Shown here: piece after piece, positions 1-9,800 of the stretch
Layout of the letters: each line of letters opens with the position of its first letter
How positions within the stretch are numbered: position 1 is the stretch's first letter
Source of the DNA: Collodictyon triciliatum
Lineage: Eukaryota; CRuMs
Direction: 5' to 3'
Length of the DNA stretch: 24,907 nt
Assembly: GCA_043381765.1 (NCBI GenBank)
Contig: JBHJMP010000606.1
Span: 1 to 24,907, forward strand
Made by a program: the position numbers and the translations under genes
Notes under the pieces: model-generated
What the model was told of the DNA's origin: nothing
What the model saw: only the letters and a program-made list of their open reading frames with translations
The model's database searches: none

Positions 1-66
<66 letters not shown>

Positions 67-112
67 TTTTCTTTTTTTTTGTTTTCTTTTTTTTCTTTTT
101 CTCCTTCCATTT
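1..112. repeat. Poly-T tract at the scaffold edge
   Basis: The window opens with about 65 consecutive T residues followed by T-rich sequence broken by single G and C bases. It is a homopolymer tract of the kind found throughout this window, and no coding signal is visible in it. Confidence 0.9.
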
Positions 113-155
113 GCAATTACCCAAGAATGTTTTGACATCCTCAAATATGATTTAG

Positions 156-274
156 GAAAAGCTAAGGAAAGAAACAGGCAAGGATTACTATCAAGTGCTA
201 TCAATTGTAGAAATGGGTTTGAATACTCGCGATACTGGAAGGAGACATGTGCGCATACGATTTAAACCCCTCTT
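156..274 (+). CDS. Possible upstream exon of the unrecognised gene
   Basis: This stretch follows an AG acceptor and is open in two frames, one reading EKLRKETGKDYYQVLS at its start. Several GT donors are possible, after an ATG-G, after CAT, or at 275. The phase match to the exon at 458 differs with each choice, so the junction is unresolved. It may also be non-coding. No family is recognised. Confidence 0.3.
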
Positions 275-457
275 GTTAATTTGATCTTTTTAGTCTCTTT
301 TAAGAATCAGGTGTCATCTTTTCCATTCATGTCAACTACATGATTATTGTATCGAATTTATTATAATATTTATCTTTATTTTTTTTTTGTCTAAGCTAGT
401 CTTTTATTTCTATGGCCACCTGATGCAGTATTTAAACATACCCTCGTTAATTGCCAG

Positions 458-1855
458 GTCCAATCACCTCGTGCACTGGTGAGAGGGCATGATTTTCTTT
501 ACAATCACGACGTTGTAATGAGAAACCCCGCACCAGTTCCACCGACCTTTCCTCGTGAAGGCCTTGAGGAACATCCACCAGAACATATAATTGCATTTCA
601 AAGTAATAGCCTCTTCATTTATTCATCCCAGAGCTGTATAGATTAAAGGCCGTCTTGTAATGTAGCACCTCGGGAGAGGCCTTATGATGAAGCTGTTTTT
701 GTGAATCAACGAGAAATCAGCAGCAACCTTGAAGAGGAAAAATTGGAATTTAGGTTTACCTATTTCTCATTCTTGACTATTTGTATTCCTTTTTGTCCGT
801 TTGGTAGTTTTGCTCTTATTTTTATACTCAAAGTTACATAAGGTATGTCCTAGTGAAAAAATATAATTTCATAATTATTCAAAAAAGTTGAGTCTCAAGC
901 TGTCTAATCTCTTAGTAAGGATGACAAATTTTCTCATCTCAAATCTAAAGCATATCACTTACCTTTATAAGGCGAATGCAAGCTTTAGAAAAGAAGGACA
1001 TTCATGAAGCTCAATACGGAAATGTAATGGATTTAAAAATACCCCCAAATGAGGTACAAATCCGCATTCCCAAACGGCCCAAAGCACCCAAACCGCTTAA
1101 CGTATGCTAATTTTAATTAGAATCTGTATTGAGAATGGCAAGCACATATCCATATTCTCTGCTCGTATTATTTAGTCTTTCCCCTCAGAAAAGAAAGGAC
1201 ATCTGAAATTGTGCAATTTGGGAGGTTCAATTGTTTATCTCTTTTATCTGCGCCATATCTCTTTGATATCTCTGATTAAAATGCAATATTTCACAGAAAG
1301 ATGAACGCATGTTTGGCCCACATATGAGGCGTATCGCCCCGCCAAATTCAGATGAGACGATAGATGATGTTGTTCTTCGATGCGGCAAACGACAAGTTGT
1401 GTACGTAGAATGTTTTGAATATACAATGGTGCACTGGTCGGGAATATCCATATTTTTGAAGATTTATTTACGTTTATCGCGTACTTATTTCATTTGTATT
1501 AAAAGGCCACAATACACATCACCACCTGTCCATCTGGCTCAACGCAGCGAAAATCGTCCGTCAACAAACCTTGGACGAACGATGTGTATGTGATCCACAA
1601 ACTCTCAAAATTTGCTCTTTATTTGATATTTTGAGTGTGAAGTCGTAATTGCCACAGACATTTATTTGCTTTGCATGTCTGTTCTCTCCCTAACGTATTG
1701 TTACATACAGTGCTGAGTGGTTCCAGGCCAGAGCAGAATGTGCAGAGATGGTCGGTCAATCAGGTTTTGGCTGCTGGTGCGCCAATCGAAATATCATGAT
1801 GCACAAATCGAAGTTTGCGCTCTCGTGTCAGTTTGGTGAAGCGTTTATTCAATAA
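458..1855 (+). CDS. Unrecognised multi-exon protein, 5' end uncertain
   Basis: Five exons join in a consistent phase chain: 458-602, 666-753, 972-1053, 1297-1400 and 1711-1855. All introns are GT..AG and the 188 codons end in TAA. The 458 boundary is an acceptor, so an upstream exon is expected. The protein is hydrophilic, with a Pro-rich early part (RNPAPVPPTFPREG), a charged middle (SNLEEEKLEFRRMQALEKK) and a short Cys-bearing C-terminus with a C-x10-C-W-C pattern and a final Cys 19 residues later. No signal peptide or membrane segment is visible in the part seen. I do not recognise the family. A mitochondrial CHCH-like or zinc-binding C-terminus was considered, but the Cys spacing does not fit a classic C-x9-C pair. 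The stop codon lies inside an AATAAA hexamer at 1851-1856. Confidence 0.6.
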
Positions 1856-2035
1856 ACAACCAAATGTTGTAGTTTTTTTGTTGTTTTGTTGTTTTTTTTT
1901 TATTTTTTATTTTTACAAAGACTTCGCACCCTAGTCTTTATTTTGTTTGTGCTGAATGTAGCGCATTAAATTGAATGCAAAGGAGGAGGCAATACAAAGG
2001 TTTCTCTGGCCGAAGGCGTTTCTTAGTCTCACGCA

Positions 2036-2151
2036 TTTTTATTTTATTTTTTTTATTTTTTTATTTTTTACTTTTTTTACTTTTTTATTTTTTTATTTTT
2101 TTACTTTTTTATTTTTTTACTTTTTTATTTTTTTATTTTTTTATTTTTTTA
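2036..2151. repeat. T-rich degenerate repeat (TTTTTTA / TTTTTTAC)
   Basis: About 115 bp of T5-T8 runs separated by single A or AC, giving an irregular period of seven to eight bases. It lies in the spacer upstream of the amylase gene. Confidence 0.85.
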
Positions 2152-2532
2152 CATCTTATTCCCACTCACTCCACAAACTCCACAAAAGCGCCTTTTCCAT
2201 AAAGAGACCCAAATGCCATTCTCCAACGCCCTTAAATTCCACTTATGTCGATTTCTCCAAGGTCTCTCCATTCAATGAAAGTTCTGCCCTTTCCGTTATT
2301 GGAAAGAAACCAGACTCGACCTATATTTACCCCAAATGAATTTGCCCATCATTTCTTTCGGATATTCGCTTGTCAACCACGCCGCACTGCTCGAATACCA
2401 AAAACGCTGCCAATCCTAAGATATACTTCGTATGTCTGCCTCTCGTGCTTCTCTTGTATCCTTTGTTTCTTTGTTTCTCCTGCTTCTCTTGCTTCTCTTG
2501 CTTCTCTTGCCTCCCTTGCTTTTCTTTGATTG

Positions 2533-2676
2533 TTTCTTTGTTTCTTTGTTTCTTTGTTTCTTTGTTTCTTTGTTTCTTTGTTTCTTTGTTTCTTTGTTTC
2601 TTTGTTTCTTTGTTTCTTTGTTTCTTTGTTTCTTTGTTTCTTTGTTTCTTTGTTTCTTTGTTTCTTTGTTTCTTTG
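2533..2676. repeat. (TTTGTTTC)n octamer array, about 18 copies
   Basis: A nearly perfect eight-base tandem repeat, preceded at about 2478-2520 by several copies of a related CTTGCTTCT unit. The period is not a multiple of three, so all frames can stay open, which explains the long apparent reading frames on both strands here. Confidence 0.9.
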
Positions 2677-3063
2677 GAAGGTCGCAATCGACGACATCAA
2701 CAGCCCGCCTCGGCTCCAAGATCAGAGCCAGGCTGGCGTTGGCTGTGTGGGGTGGAGAATCAGCAGCGGCTGACTCGGCCTCTTGGTCGCAGCCAATCGA
2801 TGCTTTGGTTCTTGGGAAACAAATATCACCTCTTCCTGTTAATTATCTTGGGCATTATATTAACCAGAGAGAACGAATCGAATAACAATTGGCACCAATT
2901 TCTTTCTCCTCTTCTGCCCCTCTTTTTCTTTTTATTCCTTTTTTTTTCTGAAATTATCATTATTCTTATTCTCATTCTCATTATTCTTATTTTCCTTTCT
3001 TTGCTTCAGCCAAGGATGACTCCTTCAGAATAAAATATGATGAAAATACCCTGATTTTTTAGG

Positions 3064-3373
3064 ATGAACCGCCGCATAGCTGCGTATGCCTTTGCCCTTT
3101 GCTGTGCGCTGATTGTCGCACACGTCACGGCCGTTCCTGTTGGAAACCGACCTTTCCAAGGAGGTGCAGGTTTGCAGTCGTATAAACAAATGTTTTCTTT
3201 ACCTGTTGAATAAGTCGACTTCGACTTAGGGGCATATTTGACTTGCAGGTGCTCCACCAGACTTACCCGGCTGTGAGGTCTTCACTGACAATCGTTGCCA
3301 GGGAAATAATATTGAGACTCCGAGCCAATACGCCAATCGCCAGTGGCAGACCCCTGTTCCCAGTCTGTGCTTT

Positions 3374-3468
<95 letters not shown>

Positions 3469-3802
3469 CTAGATTTTAGAATTAGTTTTCCCTTGTGTTT
3501 TCTTTTGCACTCGTTTCTGCAAGTCTTTTTGTTCGAGTTCCATGATAAGCAGTGGGTCGTGTCTCGAGTGCACAAGATTTTACTTATTGCTTGCCATGTG
3601 CTGTCCATCAGGCGATCCGTACTATCAAGGATCATACCAAAGCATGCATCAGCTTGTGGGACATATTTCTCGCAAGTACACAAGCGATCATCTTTCATGC
3701 ACAGTGACCATTGTCACGCAGCTCAGAAATACTGGTGAAGTGTTGACCTACTACTTTGACCATGTTGCTCAGGTTTTTAATTTTACGGGTGAAATGTGTA
3801 TG

Positions 3803-3886
<84 letters not shown>

Positions 3887-5727
3887 TTGTTGTTGTTGTT
3901 GTTGTTTAATAATGGTCGTTCCTATCTGAATGTACAAGTGATATGAGCTTAATTCATGAATTTACTGTCTTTACACAGAGTTCGCCATCAAAGACATACA
4001 CATCTTCGCATCGCACTCCTGTCCAGGTCTTTTCATGTTGCTGAGAATGATCCTGTTGTTCATGGGAAAATGTAATATGTTTCTGTTCTAACCCTGCTGT
4101 TTCTTGTTGTTGTTTTTTTTCTGTTCCTTATTCTTTTATGAAAGATTCATGTTTCAGGATCGATGGGTTCAAAACTCGCCCTGGATGATGTTGAATTCAT
4201 CTGGTTTGTAGAAATAATTTTTGTAATTTTTATTTTGAGTATCAGAGTCTCATCCTGTTGGGTTATTATTGAAGGATGCACTCACCTATCAACCACAACT
4301 CGGGTGATTATCGCCGTGGTCAGAAGGGAGCCATTGGTCTGTTATCTTGTTTCCTGCGTCCATCATCCTCTGCATGAATGTATCATTTTGTTACAAAGGC
4401 ACATAAGCATCGCACCTTATCTTTTGTAAATGGGGTAAATCCAGTTGAGTTCTTTGGATGGCCACATAAGGATGTTGAAGCTGAGTGCGAATTCCTTGGA
4501 AAAGCCGGCTACATGGGTCTATAGAACTATAATTCCTCTTGTTTATCTGTTATTGAGAAACTCCTTACATGTGTCATCTTTGTCTGTGGAGTATCCTCAC
4601 CTCAAAAGCGGGGTACATAATGCAGGAGCGAAACTGTTCCCCTCTAACGAGCAACTCATGTCCTGGGAACCATACGATAACGAGCTGAATCCCTGGTCTA
4701 CACTTCATTCAACTTATTTTTGTGGATTATTGGTCCTTTATTGGACATATGGCATGTTCTGAGTGTGAATTTGATTCATGCAGGTATTTTATGTACCAGC
4801 CAGTGAGCTACCGCCAGCATGGTCGCATGGGCTCTTCTCAAGATTTGCGCAGTTTAATCCGCAAATGCCGCTCTCACAACGTTTGTTGCCTTTTGTTATC
4901 CTGGCTTGGAATTATTATCATTTATATGTTTTCAGGCATCATATTTATTCCTAAACCGCTATTTCAATACCTCTCGTTTCTATTATGAATGGTTGTATTG
5001 ATGTCAAACGATAGAACTAAACAATCTACACAATTCCACATTCAAAATCGCAGGTACGTGTCTTCGCTGATGCTGTGGTCAATCACATGGTTGGATGCGG
5101 TAATGATGCCAATCACTTCCATCGCAATCCTCAAGCAGGATGTGCGCAGGTAAATCATTCCTTCTGCATAAATAATATGTACGGGATAAAAATATTAAAC
5201 CCTGATACTTGTACGGCAGTGGGGAGCAAAGACATCGAGCTCTTCCACTCCAGCTCCGTTCTATTCCCAGTGCTATGGATACAAATACAATAACCAAACA
5301 TCGCAGCCACCCTCGCAAGAGTTCCCAGCTGTCCCATACGGGTAATTCAAGTCATATCTCATGACAATAGATAGCCTTGTTTCATGCTTTCTTCTTTCCT
5401 TTCCTTTCCTTTCCTTTCCTTTCCTTTTCTTTTCTTTTCTTTTCTTTTCTTTTCTTTTCTTTTCTTTTCTTTTCTTTTCTTTTCTTTTCTTTTCTTTTCT
5501 ATTTAATCCTTTGCGGTGTACTACATTTAAATGTCGAGTAATGTTGTATTTTGACAATCAAATGAAAACAAAACCGAAAAAAAAAAAAGGCCTCTTGATT
5601 TCCACTGCGAACGCTCGCTCAACTCCTGGACTGATCCCATCGCCCTGGATGCCGGCTGGTTGGTTGGCCTCACAGACCTGAATACCGACCGCGACTACGT
5701 GCGCCAAAGAATCGCTGATTATATGAC
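3064..5727 (+). CDS. Alpha-amylase (GH13), 5' half, cut by assembly gap
   Basis: This is a secreted starch-hydrolysing enzyme, acting on internal alpha-1,4 glucan bonds. Exons: 3064-3169, 3249-3362, 3612-3772, 3979-4071, 4158-4203, 4275-4336, 4445-4516, 4626-4695, 4784-4880, 5054-5149, 5220-5341 and 5590-5727 (gap). The ATG opens a clear signal peptide (MNRRIAAYAFALCCALIVAH, then VTA). Residues about 36-190 form an N-terminal domain I cannot name, probably a beta-sandwich accessory module. The GH13 barrel starts near residue 194 with VEFFGWPHKDVEAECEF, followed by YFMYQPVSY and conserved region I (FADAVVNH). The reading stops at RDYVRQRIADYM, just before region II. Two single-base surpluses in short homopolymers (TTTT at 4030-4033, GGG at 4165-4167) break the frame in exons 4 and 5; reading them one base shorter restores one continuous frame. 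This suggests sequencing errors, or else a decaying copy. The remaining catalytic half lies at 23.3 kb. Confidence 0.9.
3371..3470 (+). repeat. (TTTC)n microsatellite in amylase intron 2
   Basis: About 25 uninterrupted copies of a four-base pyrimidine unit, starting a few bases after the donor site of the second amylase intron. Confidence 0.95.
3807..3907 (+). repeat. T79 homopolymer then (GTT)n in amylase intron 3
   Basis: A run of 79 T residues (3807-3885) passes directly into seven GTT units. Such a run is prone to polymerase and sequencing slippage, so its exact length is uncertain. Confidence 0.95.
5394..5500 (+). repeat. (TTTCC)n to (TTTTC)n array in amylase intron 11
   Basis: A five-base repeat that switches from TTTCC units to TTTTC units part way along. 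It lies inside the intron between exons 5220-5341 and 5590-5727. Confidence 0.95.
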
Positions 5728-5827
5728 NNNNNNNNNNNNNNNNNNNNNNNNNNNNNNNNNNNNNNNNNNNNNNNNNNNNNNNNNNNNNNNNNNNNNNNNN
5801 NNNNNNNNNNNNNNNNNNNNNNNNNNN
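5728..5827. other. Assembly gap, exactly 100 N
   Basis: A run of exactly 100 N. The round number is the usual placeholder for a join of unknown size, unlike the 477 and 702 N gaps elsewhere. It interrupts the amylase coding exon on its left and an unrelated open frame on its right. Confidence 1.
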
Positions 5828-5828
5828 C

Positions 5829-6419
5829 ATCGTTGTAGTTGAAAATACGCTTGACCAGGATAATATGAGATTTGTAGGGTGCATAGACTTTGATTTTGTT
5901 TCTGTGAATTTCAATGACACGAGAGGAAATCAAGTGGTTACTACAGAGCAGGAGTTGGAGCTGTATGCACACACATACCTGGCTAAATGCAAGAATTTAC
6001 TACTTCAATTTCCAGGAGATGATAAGTCCGCCGAAGTTTTTCGAAAAAATCAGAAGATCTTTGAAACGAAATTAGCTGCGAGGCATAGATCTGGACAACA
6101 AGGAACTCCTGCTCATCAAGAGCAACCTATACCACCACAATCACCACATGGAGGGAACCAACAGAGCCAGCAGAATGAAGGGCAAGTGCGACGTGGCCGA
6201 CAACATACGAATCATCAACGCGATAACAGAAGTCGCCAGCAGCAAACAGGACAATCGCCAACTTTCGATAAAAGTTATAAACCCAGCTCCCCTTATCCTA
6301 AAGGGCCAAGACATGAAATTACGGCACAGGAGCAACATGCCCGAGGAGCCGGAAACAGTCAAAATCGGAACGCTTATGGACCGTCAGATGGTCCGAATAG
6401 TGATGACTGGAGAAAATAA
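5829..6419 (+). CDS. Unknown protein, 3' end, truncated by gap
   Basis: An open frame of 196 codons runs from the gap edge to TAA, so the true start is missing. The first 80 residues look globular (MRFVGCIDFDFVSVNF, then a helical stretch with ELYAHTYLAKCKNLLLQF). The last 115 or so are low-complexity, rich in Gln, Asn, Arg, Gly and Pro, and likely disordered. It shows no similarity to the amylase that precedes the gap. A second frame (6148-6474) is also open across the low-complexity part, so a frame error or an internal intron is possible. I do not recognise the family. Confidence 0.5.
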   Translation: MVVVENTLDQDNMRFVGCIDFDFVSVNFNDTRGNQVVTTEQELELYAHTYLAKCKNLLLQFPGDDKSAEVFRKNQKIFETKLAARHRSGQQGTPAHQEQPIPPQSPHGGNQQSQQNEGQVRRGRQHTNHQRDNRSRQQQTGQSPTFDKSYKPSSPYPKGPRHEITAQEQHARGAGNSQNRNAYGPSDGPNSDDWRK

Positions 6420-6873
6420 ACAAAAAGCAGGGCCAACGAAGAATCGATTCACAGAAAGGGTAACACCATCATAACTCTGCCTTCACCGTGTATATATCGT
6501 CGTCTCTGCAAAAAGCCTTTGTGATGACAGCATTTTCATTTATGATTACTGAACCACCTTGTTAACAGGTTAAGACGCCAATCCCACTCATGACACACAG
6601 TCACAGAACTACCGTCATCTCCCGGCTTGTGAAGGAGACAAGAAGAAAAAGAAACAACTCAACGCGCACATCTGCAACCTCAAATAAAGAGGAATCAAAT
6701 AACTGAAGTACAAGCCTCCTCGGGAAAATATGCCCTTGGTCCATCCAACGTTGTAGTCAATGCTTTTTTTTCTGTCACTTTCCTCTTCTATTTTTTTCCC
6801 TTGCATTTATTTGTTGCGTTGTTCTCTGAGAGGTCGCCCATGCACCTTCACTTTCTCTTTTGCAGCCCCGATT
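6420..6873. other. Convergent intergenic spacer
   Basis: This separates the 3' ends of the + strand unknown gene and the - strand LRR gene, so it should hold both 3' UTRs. No other gene, RNA or strong terminator-like element is visible. Confidence 0.5.
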
Positions 6874-9800
6874 CTAGACAGAATCCGGGAGGCGATACAT
6901 GAGCGAGCGCGTCTCGCTGAAGGACTCCTTGTAGGACCGATACTTTGAGACGCCGGAGGGACTCACGGGTGTGGTGGACGTGGCTGTCACGGCGGTCTGC
7001 GGTGCGCTTTCTCTCTCCTCGTCGGTGGAGCGTTGCATCAGGACAAAGAAGAGGATGAGCATTGTGACCACGTTGACCATGATGATGAAGGCAGCGAGCC
7101 ACTCCTGATTGTCCACAAAGGAGATGAGGAATGCGAGGATGATGGTCAGCACCTGCGCATTCAGACTCCACAGCTCCATCCGGTTGTCTCTCTTGGAGAT
7201 GAAGGGCTTGTGGCGGATGTGCACCCAGACGCTCGCCTGGACGGTGCGGGAAGAGAAGATGGGGAGAGGAAGGTTGGCATCTTTGATAGTGCGCTGTGTT
7301 TGGTGGGGTATTGGAAAGAACTAACAGGAGGGAGATGGGACGATGAGAGAAACCTGAAGAATCAACACAATCAGGAACGAGAATACGGCAGAGTCTGAGT
7401 ATGGCACAAGGCCCATGACCAAGCCAAGGAGCAGTTTGCGTAAAAGGACAACCAGTTCCCAGTAATAGTATTCCTGGATGAGTGTGAAAAGAAAATGTAA
7501 TGGAAAAAAGAAAAAAGAAAAGAGAGTGTAATGGAAAAAAGAAAAAGAAAAAGAAAAATTAGTAATTCAGGATGGGCGGTAGGGACTGCAGTAGCGGTGT
7601 ATGCTGTTATGAGTTGGCATGGACCCCGACAGATATTCAAGGAAGAAGGGAATTAGAAGACAGGATGTACTTTACAGAGTGATGATGGCACAAAACTCAC
7701 GTTTCGGTAGCAGGCAAAAAGGTATCCGTACTTCTCCTTGAACAGCTGCTGCGTGTACGTCTTTCTGTTGCGGAATAGTGTGTATGCAACAAGCAAAGGA
7801 TATCCAAACACATGAAGTATCATCAAGGGAATGGCCACTGCGTACATGTCCGAATATTCGGACGAAGCAGGTTCGCATTGAATCCACGGGTAGTTTGTGA
7901 GATAGTTGATGTTTGAGGAATCGCTCGTTGTGCATCCAATGACTCCGAATGACCGACGCGCAACATCGAAATACATCAAATGGAAAAACCCGGCCGTGAT
8001 AGACACAATCTAAATACAGGTTGATATGAAAGAGATACAGAAGAAGAAAAAAGAGACCAAAGCCTCGTAAAATGAAAAGTATTTGAACTTCTCGAAGAAA
8101 AAATACTTTTTGTAAATAGACCGTCAAGATACATACACTTGCGCGGCTTATACTATGCCAAGAGTACATGGAAAAAAAATTACCTTTCTCCAATTTTCAG
8201 GGGACACAAACAAAGAGGCAACCAAAGAAGCTGCGAGGAACGCGAAAGAACGAAGGCCGCTAACTAAAAGATTCAAGTATGGCGATGAAGAACCGTATGT
8301 GCATTCCTACAAAAATAAAAAATAAAAAATTAGGCAACAGTATATATAATAAAGAGCTCAATCAGATATTATAGACGCATGAGAACTTGAGCATATAGAA
8401 GATAATCCAATCTAAATATCAATTTTTATTTTTATTTTTTTTGCTTTACTAAACGAGTCAAAATTGGTAGGATAGACCCTGTTTTGAATTTGGTCTTACC
8501 CTTGCTGGAAAAACAAGGTTGGAAACAGGGGATAGGACCTCTACAAACTGAGTCACAGAAATGGGTAAATTCAATGTGTTCAGAGCCAAAATCGTCAAGA
8601 ACTGGGCGTGGGCCACAGTCAGACGGAAGAGGCCCGATGTTGGAGCAGGCACAACCCACAACGCATAAATATAAATCCCCAAGAAAACGACGACAACGAT
8701 TGGTCCAAGAAACTCTATTCCCGGCAAGCATTCACGACAGTCTCGCCCGAGTCTGTGGAACCCGTTGGAGCATTTGGAACAAAGGCGATCCTAAGAGAAG
8801 TAAAAAAAATGCGCACAAAAGAAAAACACAAGCGATACCCGAAAATAAAAAATAAAAATAAATAAAATAGAAAGAAAATTGTAAGTGCACCAAAAGAAAA
8901 AAAGGCAAAAAGAAATCACGCATTGCACAATTTAAAAACAAAAAAGAAAAAGAAAAGAAAGAGAAAAAAGAAAAAGAAAAAAGAAAAAGAAAAAGAAAAA
9001 AGAAAAAGAAGAAGAAAAAAGAAAAGAAAAAGAAAAAGAAAAAGAAAAAGAAAAGGAAAAGGAAAAGGAAAAGGAAAAAGAAAAAGAAAAAGAAAAAGGA
9101 AAAAAGAAAAGAAAGAGAAAAAGAAAAAAGAAAGGAGGAAAAGCGAAAACGAAATTGGAGGGTATAGTTCTCATACCGTTCATATCGGAGAGCATATTTG
9201 AATGTGAAAATATTATTGAAAAAGGTTGGAAAAAAACCTCATAACCCTCGGCACATTCAAATTCTTCCTTGTTATCAGGATTGCATGCCCCTTGTCGGAG
9301 ACACGGATCTACCGATTCAGGTGCCCTTTGATTTGGGCTCGGGTAGCATCCGCTAACGACTACACCGCCTGGACATGTGCATTCTGAGCTGCACGAGACA
9401 CATTGGTTTCCTTGGCCCACAGTTCCTGGGACACACATGCAGAAAACATAAGAATAGTACTCTGGATCCATGAAAGTAATCAAATTGCGCTCTGTCCCCA
9501 CAATTTGAGGGCAGTAGTACAGCTTTCCAGCTGGATACTGCAAAACATTTTCAGATATTTTGAGAAATGACGGAAGCTCAGGGTTCTGTGGGTTCGTTGC
9601 ACGCAAGTTTGTGCTTCTGAAAGAGATGACATAAAGACTATTTGCATTCGCAAGAGATTCAGGAATTGAACCACTAAGGGGATTTCTCGAAAGGTCCAGG
9701 GATTTCCACAAGACTTTCTCGGGCACATCAGAGATGGATGTCAAGTTATTATCAGAGAAATCGATTTCATCCAAATCACTCAGATAGCGTTGGGCAGACG

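Larger units (their letters stand above)
1856..3063. other. Intergenic spacer, repeat-rich
   Basis: No convincing gene is seen between the unknown gene and the amylase start. The spacer is dominated by T-rich tandem repeats, with patches of more complex sequence at 2155-2470 and 2677-2860 in which no exon chain could be built. The open frames here are mostly translations of the repeats. Confidence 0.6.

Noticed and set aside
2327-2885. Long Lys/Glu/Asn/Gln or Phe/Leu/Val repeat proteins on both strands
   Set aside because: They are translations of the (TTTGTTTC)n array, which stays open in many frames. There is no start context, domain or splice support.
7033-7398. A 121-codon + strand open frame
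   Set aside because: It is antisense to the terminal exons of the LRR membrane protein, whose family match and phases are clear.
8932-9237. C-terminal Phe/Ser/Leu-rich extension of the 913-codon LRR open frame
   Set aside because: It is intron sequence read through a microsatellite. A GT donor at 9237-9236 joins in phase to the Cys-rich exon at 8790.
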